NCBI RefSeq assembly: GCF_900114645.1
Contig: NZ_FOTR01000005.1
Location: 204,602 to 268,601 of the forward strand
Reading direction: 5' to 3'
DNA from: Gracilibacillus orientalis
GTDB lineage: Bacteria > Bacillota > Bacilli > Bacillales > Amphibacillaceae
Length of the DNA: 64,000 bases
Below the pieces are notes generated by a model that saw nothing but the letters and a program-made list of their open reading frames with translations, did not search any database and was not told the origin of the DNA. This document shows, piece by piece, positions 25,309 to 33,603 of the stretch. How positions within the stretch are numbered: position 1 is the first letter of the stretch; the number at the start of each line of letters is the position of its first letter. Made by a program: the position numbers and the translations under genes.

Positions 25309-25338
25309 TGCTATAATAAATCTTAAAAGTTTGAAAAT
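25309..25338 (+). promoter_or_regulatory. Extended -10 promoter of the TrpX-type operon
   Basis: TGCTATAAT (25309-25317) is an extended -10 with no good -35. The start would fall near 25324. The sequence just after it (AGTTTGAAAATT) is a poor CodY match, 11 of 15, and I do not rely on it. The rest of the 25121-25372 gap shows no gene. Confidence 0.5.
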
Positions 25339-25372
25339 TTCAAATTTAAAGAAAATGGGGGAAAAGGGGATT

Positions 25373-26452
25373 ATGAAGAAAAATTTGCTTTTATTATTAA
25401 TTATTGCTTTCTTCAGTATACTTGTGTTAGCAGCATGTGGTACAAGTGACGATACAGATAATACAAATGGCGGATCGGATGCCGAAGAGACAGAGGGAGA
25501 TTCTGAAGAAGCTACGGAAGAAACGGAAGATGAAGAAGCAGTTTCTGACGATGAAGTATATCAGATTGGAGCAACACAAATTGTAGAGCATCCATCATTA
25601 GATGCTGCATATGAAGGGTTTCAGGCAGCGATTGCAGATGCTGGTTTAGAAGCAGAATATGACTTTCAATCCGCACAAAATGATCAAAATAATGCATCAA
25701 CGATTGCTAATAACTTTGTAGCAGATGGTGTTGATTTAATTTTTGCAAACTCTACTCCAAGTGCACAAAGTTCATTGCAAGCAACAAGTGATATTCCGAT
25801 TTTATTTACGTCGGTTACAGACGCAGTAGAAAGTGGTCTTGTTGAAGCATTAGATGAACCAGGTGAAAATATAACGGGAGTATTGGACTTACACCCAGAT
25901 TCTGTCTTAACAACGGTAGAATTTGTTGATAATTATTTCGAAGGAGCAACAATCGGACTTATTTATAGTGCAGGTGAAGCAAACTCTGTTGCACAAATTG
26001 AGGCAGTGAAAGAAGCGGTAGAAGGCACGAGCTTATCTACAGCAGAGGCAACTATTGGTAATTCCTCTGAAGTACAGCAAGCAACTAACTCTTTAGTTGG
26101 CGAGGCCGATGTATTCTATATCATTACTGATAATACGGTTGTCTCCGCACTAGAAGCGGTGGTAGCAGTAGCAGAAGAACAAGGTATCCCATTGATTGTA
26201 GGTGAGCCTGAATCAGTAAAGCGTGGTGGGTTTGCAACATTTGGAATTGATTACCATACAATCGGCTATCGTACAGGTGAAATGGCTGTCGAAGTGTTAA
26301 CAGGTAAAAAAACAACAGCAGATATCCCTGTGGAAGCTCCACCAAGCATGCAGTTGTTTATTAACAAAGAAGCAGCAGAAGCACAAGGTGTGGAATGGAA
26401 CGAAGATTGGGATGAAGATGCAGAATTTCTAGAAACAGTAGAAGAAGAATAA
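25373..26452 (+). CDS. ABC importer substrate-binding lipoprotein, TrpX type (PF04392)
   Basis: The product is a lipoprotein: the signal segment MKKNLLLLLIIAFFSILVLA is followed by the lipobox LAAC, then an acidic low-complexity linker. The binding domain begins at YQIGATQIVEHPSLDAAYEG and has QSAQNDQNNASTIANNFVAD, as in the ABC_sub_bind (TrpX) family. Family members carry tryptophan, tyrosine or related compounds. I chose ATG 25373 after AAAAGGGGA, because the upstream in-frame ATG at 25331 would put 14 polar residues before the signal peptide. A stem-loop separates it from the permease gene, which is usual when more binding protein than permease is needed. Confidence 0.85.
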   Translation: MKKNLLLLLIIAFFSILVLAACGTSDDTDNTNGGSDAEETEGDSEEATEETEDEEAVSDDEVYQIGATQIVEHPSLDAAYEGFQAAIADAGLEAEYDFQSAQNDQNNASTIANNFVADGVDLIFANSTPSAQSSLQATSDIPILFTSVTDAVESGLVEALDEPGENITGVLDLHPDSVLTTVEFVDNYFEGATIGLIYSAGEANSVAQIEAVKEAVEGTSLSTAEATIGNSSEVQQATNSLVGEADVFYIITDNTVVSALEAVVAVAEEQGIPLIVGEPESVKRGGFATFGIDYHTIGYRTGEMAVEVLTGKKTTADIPVEAPPSMQLFINKEAAEAQGVEWNEDWDEDAEFLETVEEE

Positions 26453-26464
26453 ATATCCGAAGAA

Positions 26465-26506
26465 AACCTCGACATTGCTAAAGAATGGTAGGTGTCGAGG
26501 TTTCTT
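26465..26506 (+). terminator. Intercistronic stem-loop after the binding-protein gene
   Basis: AACCTCGACA pairs with TGTCGAGGTT, followed by TCTTAT. It is probably a partial terminator or mRNA-stabilising hairpin that leaves some read-through into the permease and ATPase genes. Confidence 0.7.
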
Positions 26507-26549
26507 ATCAAGAAAGTAAGGTAGTAGAAAGACAGAAAGGAAGAGTAGC

Positions 26550-27539
26550 ATGAGTGGCATCTTAATTTCCTCGTTCAGCGCAGTAGAATCTGGTATTATC
26601 TATGCGCTGATGGCATTGGGCGTTTATCTTTCATTTCGTATTTTAGATTTCCCGGATTTAACGGTTGATGGTAGTTTTGTGACAGGAGGAGCTGTTGCAG
26701 CAATTTCGATCGTGAATGGAGTACCACCTGTATTAGCAACATTTTATGCTGTCATTGCTGGCTTTATAGCAGGTGTTGTCACAGGAATTTTGAATACGAA
26801 AGGAAAGATTAATCCATTATTATCCGGTATTTTAATGATGATTGCCTTGTATTCTATTAATCTTAGAATCATGGGCAAACCGAATGTCGCTTTACTAAAT
26901 GAACCGACAATATTTAATCAATTAGAAGGTTTTTGGGCTTCTTTAGGTATCGATAGCTTTTTAAATAGCATTCTTACTGATTTAGGTGCAGATACAGTTC
27001 CTGGGACATGGGTTGTATTAATCATCATGGTTATTATTACACTTATTATAAAATTTATTACGGATTATTTCTTGAAAACAGAAGTAGGCCTAGCTTTACG
27101 TGCAACTGGTGATAATGAAAAAATGATTAAAAGTTTTTCTGCCAACACGGATATTCTAACCATTATCGGTTTAGGTATTTCCAATGCATTAGTTGCTTTA
27201 TCCGGAGCTTTTATCGCACAAGCTGGTGGTTTCACAGATGTTAGTATGGGTATTGGTATGATCGTAATCGGCCTTGCTTCCGTTATTATAGGGGAAGCTT
27301 TATTCGGTACAAAAAACATTGCTCGTACAACACTTGCTGTAATTGGTGGAGCGATTGTCTATCGACTAGTATTGACTTTTGCATTAAAAGTGAATTTTTT
27401 AGATACTAGTGATACGAAATTAATAACGGCAGTGATTGTTATTCTTGCACTGGTCACACCAAAACTCGTTGCCACCCAAAAAGAAGCAAAACGAATAAGG
27501 AGAAAAAGGGCAATGCTAGCTAGTGGAAAGGAGAGCTAA
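26550..27539 (+). CDS. ABC importer permease, TrpY type
   Basis: The 329-residue protein has about eight to nine membrane segments. It contains FPDLTVDGSFVTGGAVAAIS near residues 35-55 and the cytoplasmic coupling region LRATGDNEKMIKSFSANTD near 185-205, typical of the BPD_transp_2 class that works with PF04392 binding proteins. GAAAGGAAGAG precedes the start. Its stop is 2 bases before the ATPase start. The substrate is probably an aromatic or other amino acid by family only. Confidence 0.88.
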   Translation: MSGILISSFSAVESGIIYALMALGVYLSFRILDFPDLTVDGSFVTGGAVAAISIVNGVPPVLATFYAVIAGFIAGVVTGILNTKGKINPLLSGILMMIALYSINLRIMGKPNVALLNEPTIFNQLEGFWASLGIDSFLNSILTDLGADTVPGTWVVLIIMVIITLIIKFITDYFLKTEVGLALRATGDNEKMIKSFSANTDILTIIGLGISNALVALSGAFIAQAGGFTDVSMGIGMIVIGLASVIIGEALFGTKNIARTTLAVIGGAIVYRLVLTFALKVNFLDTSDTKLITAVIVILALVTPKLVATQKEAKRIRRKRAMLASGKES

Positions 27540-27541
27540 TA

Positions 27542-28336
27542 ATGCTTAGCATGAAAGACATTGAGATAACCTTTAATGAAGGTACATTGGATGAAAAGAA
27601 AGCATTACAAGGTATCAATCTTGATATGGAAAAAGGTGACTTTGTTACGGTGATCGGGAGTAATGGTGCTGGAAAATCAACTCTAATGAACATGGTTTCC
27701 GGTTCCTTAAAGCCAGATATCGGAACGGTGAAAATTAATGATAAAAATGTTACTATGTTGCCTGAATATAAACGTTCCCAGTTTATAGGGCGAGTTTTCC
27801 AGGATCCTATGGCAGGAACAGCACCAACGATGACGATTGAAGAAAACCTAGCGATGGCATATGCCAGAAACAAAAAGCGTACGTTGAAGGTAGGGGTTAG
27901 CAAAAAGCGCAAGGCGTTATTTAAAGAACATTTAGAAACCCTTCATTTAGGACTAGAAAACAGACTGAATGCAAAAGTCGGATTGCTTTCCGGTGGGGAA
28001 CGTCAGGCGCTTTCACTATTAATGGCAACTTTTACAGAGCCGAATATATTATTGTTAGATGAGCATACAGCAGCATTAGATCCTTCACGTGCTGAATTAA
28101 TTACTAATCTTACTGGTGAAGTGGTCGAACAATTCGACTTAACTACTGTAATGGTTACACACAATATGCAACAAGCTTTAGACTTAGGTAACCGCCTGAT
28201 TATGATGGATAAGGGTCAAATTATATTAGAAGTATCTGGTCAAGAAAAACAACAGCTTACTATTGAAAAATTACTACATGAATTCCAGCGAATCCGCGGA
28301 AAACAAATGGAGAATGACCGAGCTATATTAGGTTAA
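27542..28336 (+). CDS. ABC importer ATPase, TrpZ type
   Basis: The 264-residue nucleotide-binding protein has Walker A GSNGAGKST near residue 40, the Q-loop in FIGRVFQDPMAG, the signature LSGGERQALSL near 147 and Walker B NILLLDEHTAALDP, followed by the switch histidine in MVTHNM. In the usual LDEPTAALDP the proline is replaced by histidine (LDEHTAALDP), as in several relatives of this importer class. AAAGGAGAG is 7 bases upstream of the ATG. It completes a three-gene importer with the two preceding genes. Confidence 0.92.
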   Translation: MLSMKDIEITFNEGTLDEKKALQGINLDMEKGDFVTVIGSNGAGKSTLMNMVSGSLKPDIGTVKINDKNVTMLPEYKRSQFIGRVFQDPMAGTAPTMTIEENLAMAYARNKKRTLKVGVSKKRKALFKEHLETLHLGLENRLNAKVGLLSGGERQALSLLMATFTEPNILLLDEHTAALDPSRAELITNLTGEVVEQFDLTTVMVTHNMQQALDLGNRLIMMDKGQIILEVSGQEKQQLTIEKLLHEFQRIRGKQMENDRAILG

Positions 28337-28338
28337 AG

Positions 28339-28376
28339 TAAGGACAGTTACTTCCATGGAGAGTAGCTGTCCTTTC
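28339..28376 (+). terminator. Terminator of the TrpXYZ-type operon
   Basis: AAGGACAGTTACT pairs with AGTAGCTGTCCTT (one G-T pair) and is followed by TTCT. A second small hairpin (CTGTGTG/CACACAG) lies at 28383-28403. Confidence 0.75.
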
Positions 28377-28479
28377 TAACAAGCTGTGTGCTTCATTCAC
28401 ACAGTGGTATTTAATTGCGCAGAGGTACCTTTTAAATTAAAATAAAAACTCCTTAAATGATAGAAAGAAGGGATCACGA

Positions 28480-29667
28480 ATGAAATATGGTTTTTCAGAA
28501 CGGGTAAAATATATGAAATCATCAGCAGTACGAGATATTTTAAAAATAATCAATCAAGGTAATATTATCTCTTTTGCTGGGGGATTGCCGGAAGAAGATT
28601 TATTTCCAGTAGAGGCTATTGATAATGCTTTCCATAGGGCGATTACGACGAATAAAAAAGCACTGCAGTACGGAGAAACAGAAGGAGTACCTCAGCTACG
28701 GGAATTATTAGCTGAGCGTATGAAACAAAAAGGCTTACACCGCTCCGCTGATAATATTTTGATTACTTCAGGAAGTCAGCAGGCGATCGATCTTTTCTCG
28801 CGAGTAATGTTCAATAAGGGTGATGTTATCTTAACAGAAACCCCAACATATTTAGCAGCATTACAAGTATTTGAATCGTATGAAACAAATATAGTCGCAG
28901 TTGATTCCGATGATGATGGTATGGTTTTAGCTGATTTAGAAGAGAAAATTGTACAACATAAGCCCAAATGTATCTATGTAGTACCAACCTATTCCAATCC
29001 AACCGGAAAGGTATGGTCGTTAGAAAGAAGACAAAAATTACTAGAACTGGCAAACAAATATCATGTTGTTATTTTTGAAGATGATCCTTATGGAGAATTA
29101 CAATTTGATGAAAATGAAGCACCACCATCCATTGCGTCATTAGATGAAAATGAAATTGTATTATACACAAGCACCTTTTCTAAAACGGTTGTGCCTGCTG
29201 TTCGTATTGGTTGGATTGTTGGTCCACACCAAATTATTCGTATTATGGCGCAAGCTAAGCAGGCAACTGATCTTCATACTAATTCTATTAGTCAGCATGC
29301 ATTGGTGCATTTATTACAAGACTTTAATATTGATGAGCACATTCAAACGATCAGAAAAACATATTATGAAAGAATGCTTGTGATGAAGCGATTATTAGAG
29401 ACAGTTGATATTGAAGGATTGGAGTATATAGTACCAAAAGGTGGTATGTTCTTCTGGGTAATGTTGCCGAAACAAATTAACACAAAAGACTTATTAAATG
29501 AAGCGGTAAAAGAAGGAGTGGCTTTTGTACCAGGAGAACCATTCTATGTATCTGACCCCGAACAGAACACACTACGCTTGAATTTTACCAACTCTGAACC
29601 AGCACTAATTGAAGAAGGGATGAAACGTTTCGTGAAAGTACTAGAAGCTACCAACACCCTTGCTTAA
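28480..29667 (+). CDS. PLP-dependent aminotransferase, class I/II (2-aminoadipate/aromatic type)
   Basis: The 395-residue protein is a fold-type I aminotransferase. It has FAGGLPEEDLFPVEAI and LQYGETEGVPQLRELLAERM at the N-terminus, the cofactor-ring region NPTGKVWSLERRQKLLELA, EDDPYGEL and the PLP lysine in STFSKTVVPAVRIGWIVG. The C-terminal arginine is in NTLRLNFTNSEP. This is the LysN/AraT-like group often named 2-aminoadipate transaminase. The nearby TrpXYZ-type importer hints at aromatic amino acid use, but a terminator separates the genes. The specific substrate cannot be told from sequence. Confidence 0.85.
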   Translation: MKYGFSERVKYMKSSAVRDILKIINQGNIISFAGGLPEEDLFPVEAIDNAFHRAITTNKKALQYGETEGVPQLRELLAERMKQKGLHRSADNILITSGSQQAIDLFSRVMFNKGDVILTETPTYLAALQVFESYETNIVAVDSDDDGMVLADLEEKIVQHKPKCIYVVPTYSNPTGKVWSLERRQKLLELANKYHVVIFEDDPYGELQFDENEAPPSIASLDENEIVLYTSTFSKTVVPAVRIGWIVGPHQIIRIMAQAKQATDLHTNSISQHALVHLLQDFNIDEHIQTIRKTYYERMLVMKRLLETVDIEGLEYIVPKGGMFFWVMLPKQINTKDLLNEAVKEGVAFVPGEPFYVSDPEQNTLRLNFTNSEPALIEEGMKRFVKVLEATNTLA

Positions 29668-29717
29668 AGTCCATTTAATTATGAAATGAGTTGAATCTTA
29701 CTAGAAGTAACTCATTC

Positions 29718-29770
29718 TGCAACTGGAATATGCGTGACTCCTAAGGGGGAGCAAGTATATTCCAGTTGCA
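29718..29770. repeat. 14-bp perfect inverted repeat with nested hairpin
   Basis: TGCAACTGGAATAT and ATATTCCAGTTGCA enclose 25 bases that contain a smaller stem (CTCC with GGGGAG). No T-run follows, so it is not a normal terminator. It lies between the convergent aminotransferase and yueI genes and resembles the general plan of the A and B repeats. Confidence 0.7.
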
Positions 29771-29801
29771 TGATCAATGAGCTTCTCTTTATCTAAGCTT
29801 C

Positions 29802-30230
29802 TTATAGGCCTAGCAATTTCTTCCACCAAGCTTTTTTTTCCGAAGATTCCTTCGTTTGATCCTCTTCAGCTAACATAATATCTTCTTTGTCTACAGCAGT
29901 TTTGGCAGTCAAGACAAGACCGTAATCACTGTCAGCTTCACGATTAGATACATAAGTGTAAGGAATATGTTGTTTATTAGCAAGCTCGCGGTAAGGTTTA
30001 AAGAAACGTAAACTCATATTACCATTCATTAATATCTTAGTATCAGAAAATTGACGTATCAATTCCTCCATTTCTGATAGTCCCTTCTCACCGCGAACCT
30101 GTGACTTCGATAAGACTAATAAGACTCTCTCTCGAAAAGTCCCTAAATATTTTCGTTTTTCATCAGGATTAATTTCCTTTGCCCCATAAATGCCTTCTTG
30201 TAAATAATCATCTAATTCTTTTTTAGCCAT
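29802..30230 (-). CDS. yueI: YueI family protein (DUF1694)
   Basis: The protein matches the B. subtilis YueI family: an N-terminal LDDYLQEGIYGAKEINPDEK is followed by RKYLGTFRERVLLVLSKSQV. A central LIRQFSDTKILMNGNMSLRF comes next, then a variable charged tail. It is a small cytoplasmic protein with no known function. I chose ATG 30230 (142 residues), with GAGGTG 6 bases upstream; the upstream in-frame ATG at 30278 lies in the terminator of the ectoine operon and is unlikely. Confidence 0.85.
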   Translation of the reverse strand: MAKKELDDYLQEGIYGAKEINPDEKRKYLGTFRERVLLVLSKSQVRGEKGLSEMEELIRQFSDTKILMNGNMSLRFFKPYRELANKQHIPYTYVSNREADSDYGLVLTAKTAVDKEDIMLAEEDQTKESSEKKAWWKKLLGL

Positions 30231-30254
30231 TTTTAACACCTCATCAATAGTATA

Positions 30255-30294
30255 TACAAAAAAGTAAAAGCTCCCCAAGGAAAAGGGAGCTTTT
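30255..30294 (-). terminator. Terminator of the ectABC operon
   Basis: AAAAGCTCCC pairs with GGGAGCTTTT; on the minus strand TTTTACTTTTTT follows. It lies about 80 bases past the ectC stop. Confidence 0.88.
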
Positions 30295-30374
30295 GGATAA
30301 GAAATATTTTACTTTACTATAGGAATGTCTTAAGGACTGTTAGAAAAAAGGGATAGTTTTTCTAAGCAGATTGA

Positions 30375-30761
30375 TTAATCTTCGTCTACTGGGTATACGC
30401 CATTTTCATCATGTACCTCTTTACCAGATAGAGGTGGGTTGAATACACAAACCATGCGCATATCTGTTTTTGCACGAAGTAAATGTTCATCATGTTCGTC
30501 AAGTGCATATAGCGTATCTTTTGTGATTGGCCATACTTTATTATCACTTAATGTTACAACTTCACCTTCACCTTCAATACAGTATACAGATTCAAGATGA
30601 TTTTGGTACCAAATATGAGTTTCTGTACCTGCTTTAATAATGGTATCATTAACAGAATAGCCCATACCGTCTTTTTTCATAATCAGACGACGGCTAATCC
30701 AGTTACCTCCATCAACATCATAATCAGTTCCTAGTATGTCTTCTAGTTTTACTACTTTCAT
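30375..30761 (-). CDS. ectC: L-ectoine synthase
   Basis: The cupin enzyme closes N-gamma-acetyl-2,4-diaminobutyrate to ectoine, the last step of ectoine synthesis. The 128-residue length is normal. Signatures are [20 protein letters not shown] near the start, [20 protein letters not shown] with metal ligands, GEGEVV and [13 protein letters not shown] near residue 95. I chose ATG 30761, preceded by AGGAGG at 10 bases; the longer in-frame start at 30812 lies in the intercistronic region. It is the third gene of ectABC. Confidence 0.96.
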   Translation of the reverse strand: MKVVKLEDILGTDYDVDGGNWISRRLIMKKDGMGYSVNDTIIKAGTETHIWYQNHLESVYCIEGEGEVVTLSDNKVWPITKDTLYALDEHDEHLLRAKTDMRMVCVFNPPLSGKEVHDENGVYPVDED

Positions 30762-30851
30762 AATTAAATTGCCTCCTGTATTGTCTGTTTTATTTGCACT
30801 ATAATAATGCATAAACTTCTATGGATTATAGTATAAGAAAAACGAAGACTT

Positions 30852-30871
30852 TCGCCAAAAGGATTTGGCGA
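30852..30871 (-). other. Stem-loop in the ectB-ectC gap
   Basis: TCGCCAAA and TTTGGCGA enclose a 4-base loop in the 138-base gap between ectB and ectC. No T-run follows, so it may stabilise or process the mRNA and is not a clear terminator. TATAAT further downstream on the minus strand could be a second promoter for ectC, but the -35 is poor. Confidence 0.5.
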
Positions 30872-30899
30872 TAAGTCAAGTTTTTGTGCAAAACGTACC

Positions 30900-32168
30900 T
30901 TAGTTAGTAACGGGGTTCTTAACTACATCTTTTACACTTTCTTCAATAATATCCAGACCTTTTTGTAACTCATCTTTAGGTATATTTAATGGTGGGAATA
31001 GTTTGAATACTTCATCATTTGGTCCCGCAGTTTCCATAATTAAACCTAATTCAAAGCAACGAGCTGTTATTTTCTCAGAAATTCCTTCAACTTCTGAAGC
31101 AATACCAATCATAAATCCACGACCACGAACTTCCCCTTTAATTTCAGGATAGTCTGAAACAATTTTATCTAAGAAGTTGTAGATAATTTCAGATTTTTCG
31201 TGGATTTGTTTTTCAAATGACTCATCTTTCCAATAGTCAAGTGCAGCTGTCGCTGTTACGAAAGCATGGTTATTACCGCGGAAAGTACCATTGTGTTCAC
31301 CTGGCTTCCAAATATCTAACTCAGGCTTGATCAATGTTACGGCAAGTGGTAAACCATAACCACTTAATGATTTAGATAAGCAAACAATATCTGGTTTAAT
31401 ACCAGCAGCTTCGAAACTGAAGAATGAGCCAGTACGACCGATACCTGCTTGCACATCATCAATAATTAAAAGAATGCCCCAACGACGGCAAATTTCCTCA
31501 ATTTGTTTTAACCAATCAAAGCGAGCAGCGTTAATACCACCTTCACCTTGAACTGTTTCTACGATCATTGCTGCAGGAATCGCAACGCCACTACCGCTAT
31601 CTTCAAGGAATCTTTCTAAATATACAATTGTATCATGATCAACATAGTTGTCATAAGCCATTGTTACAGTGTTTTGTAGTGGAATACCAGCACCTTGACG
31701 TTTCATAGAGTTACCTGTAACAGATAGGGAACCAATAGTCATACCATGGAAACCACCTGTAAAACTGATAATATCAGTACGACCTGTTACTTTACGAGCC
31801 AATTTTAAGGCACTTTCTACTGTATTTGTTCCTGTTGGTCCAGGGAACATTACTTTATAGTCAAGATCACGTGGTTTCAAGATTACGTCATCAAACTTCT
31901 CTAAAAATTCAGCTTTTGCTGTAGAAGCCATATCTAGAGAGTGCGTAATCCCATCACTTGTGATATATTCAATTAATTTTTCTTTCATATGATCATCATT
32001 GTGTCCATAGTTAAGTGCACCTGCACCGGAGAAGAAATCTAAATATTCATTTCCATCCTCGTCCCACATTTTGTGCTTCTTCGCCTTAGTAAATACAGTT
32101 GGGAAGTTACGAATATAAGTACGCACAACAGATTCATGATGATTGATAGTATCAAGATTTTTACTCAT
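30900..32168 (-). CDS. ectB: Diaminobutyrate-2-oxoglutarate aminotransferase
   Basis: The enzyme transfers an amino group from glutamate to aspartate semialdehyde, giving 2,4-diaminobutyrate, the first step specific to ectoine. The 422-residue class III aminotransferase has [53 protein letters not shown], the PLP-binding aspartate in [15 protein letters not shown] and the lysine in [21 protein letters not shown] precedes the ATG. It lies 86 bases after ectA. Confidence 0.96.
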   Translation of the reverse strand: MSKNLDTINHHESVVRTYIRNFPTVFTKAKKHKMWDEDGNEYLDFFSGAGALNYGHNDDHMKEKLIEYITSDGITHSLDMASTAKAEFLEKFDDVILKPRDLDYKVMFPGPTGTNTVESALKLARKVTGRTDIISFTGGFHGMTIGSLSVTGNSMKRQGAGIPLQNTVTMAYDNYVDHDTIVYLERFLEDSGSGVAIPAAMIVETVQGEGGINAARFDWLKQIEEICRRWGILLIIDDVQAGIGRTGSFFSFEAAGIKPDIVCLSKSLSGYGLPLAVTLIKPELDIWKPGEHNGTFRGNNHAFVTATAALDYWKDESFEKQIHEKSEIIYNFLDKIVSDYPEIKGEVRGRGFMIGIASEVEGISEKITARCFELGLIMETAGPNDEVFKLFPPLNIPKDELQKGLDIIEESVKDVVKNPVTN

Positions 32169-32254
32169 CTTTTAAGTTCCTCCTAGAAATGTATTATATA
32201 TCGAATTTATTTTCGCACTTTCTTAGTTAGAAAATACGAAATATTACGACATTA

Positions 32255-32770
32255 TTATTTGTTAATAGGCCCGACAATAAACTTTAATTCCTCTTCGTGC
32301 TCATCACCAGGGAAAACATCCTCGGTAAAAAACTCGCTTGAAGTAATTTCTGTATTAAAGTCACGAGCTATTTTCTGGAATAGAGATTGCGATGCCTTGT
32401 TGTCTGGTGTAATAGTTGCTTCGACAAACTTGATGTTCTGACACGCCTCGCTTGTTAATAAGTAATGCAACATTTTGGATGCAATACCTTTACCTCGCTG
32501 TGATGTATCAACACCAACTTGCCAAACAAATACAGCATCTGGTTTGTTTGGAGGGATAAATGCGGTAATAAAGCCAACCACTTGGTTATTTTCTTTTGCT
32601 ACGACACAAGTATCACTAAAATACTCACTCATTAAAAGGTATTGGTAGGGAGAGTTTGTGTCTAATGTTGATTTTGATACTAATTCCCACATAGATGCTC
32701 CATCATTCTTTGTTGGTTTGGAGAACACAACGTCTAGGGTTGGAGCTGGATTCTGTACGTTATTAATCAC
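32255..32770 (-). CDS. ectA: Diaminobutyrate acetyltransferase
   Basis: This GNAT-fold enzyme acetylates 2,4-diaminobutyrate from acetyl-CoA. The 171-residue protein has the EctA-specific DGASMWELVSKSTLDTNSPY and YLLMSEYF, and the acetyl-CoA loop VGVDTSQRGKGIASKMLHYL (R-G-x-G-x-A). The first codon is GTG, 7 bases after AAAGGAG. It is the first gene of ectABC. No ectD hydroxylase or ectoine-specific aspartokinase follows in this window. Confidence 0.96.
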   Translation of the reverse strand: MINNVQNPAPTLDVVFSKPTKNDGASMWELVSKSTLDTNSPYQYLLMSEYFSDTCVVAKENNQVVGFITAFIPPNKPDAVFVWQVGVDTSQRGKGIASKMLHYLLTSEACQNIKFVEATITPDNKASQSLFQKIARDFNTEITSSEFFTEDVFPGDEHEEELKFIVGPINK

Positions 32771-32826
32771 AATTTACTCCTTTCTTATTGGGCAATCGTT
32801 TATTTACACAAATCGTTACATTAAAC

Positions 32827-32855
32827 ATAATAAAGGGACTTGCAGTATTCCGCAA
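32827..32855 (-). promoter_or_regulatory. Putative promoter of ectABC
   Basis: On the minus strand TTGCGG and TATTAT are separated by 17 bases, about 60 bases before the ectA GTG. The flanks are very AT-rich, as in osmotically controlled promoters. The 833-base gap 32771-33603 contains this promoter and the stem-loops at 33393-33531, and no gene that I can support. Confidence 0.5.
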
Positions 32856-33392
32856 ATCGCTTATAGCTTGATTACACTTTATAAATCTTCTTTTATTAAC
32901 TTGAGCTTCATTCAATTGGAATAACTTTATAAATCCTCCAATATTGTCATTTATCCTTACAAATGAGCAAAATTTGATCGAATTATCAAAGTATTCAGCT
33001 TATTTATTCCCGTTTTTTTTCAAAACAATCATTATTTTTTAAATAAAAAGACAATATCTAAACACAAAGTTGCCTGTCCATTTGTAATATTTTACAATCA
33101 GACTATCGATAACAACGCTGGATCTTGCAACAAATATATGGCTTTTTAATCGTCTAAAAATATTGATTTCGGTTGTTTTCATTGGATTTTGCCATTACTG
33201 CTTTTTCTGGGTAGACTGTATTTTTATTTTTATCCAAAAACACAGGTTATAAATGTAGCTTCATATTCCTGAGGATAGTGAATGAAAAGGCATATTGTAT
33301 GGTGTTTGAGCGTAAAAATAATATAACAGATTATTTGCTTTTTTGTCTCTTTTGATTGAGAAATCATCATAACAAAAATCCTTTATATGTTG

Positions 33393-33531
33393 TTAAACTC
33401 GGTTTTCCCGAAGCTTTCGCTGGGAATAGTTAAAAAGGAGGACTAAGTTTCTGACTTCGTTTAACAGCTCGTCCTCGACAAAGTTTCTGTTATCGTAGAC
33501 CTTATCAAACTTATAAATTTTGATAAGGCAA
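33393..33531 (+). other. Stem-loop-rich leader region upstream of the PucR-type gene
   Basis: Three inverted repeats follow one another: TTAAAC..TTTCCC with GGGAA..GTTAA, GAGGAC with GTCCTC, and CCTTATCAAA with TTTGATAAGG. The last is followed at 10 bases by T7. AAGTTTCTG occurs twice. It could be an attenuator or a decayed repeat element; no known riboswitch class fits. Confidence 0.4.
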
Positions 33532-33603
33532 AAATGTCTCTTTTTTTAAAAAGCACTTATGTTTATGTGATGATGGAATTTTGTAGCAAAATGAGGTGAG
33601 GGT

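Noticed and set aside
25324..25338. CodY box at the TrpX-type promoter
   Set aside because: Only 11 of 15 positions match; not distinguishable from background in AT-rich DNA.
32771..33603. A gene in the long ectA-PucR gap
   Set aside because: No frame with a ribosome site and plausible composition was found; short frames such as the one starting near 33281 are under 20 codons.
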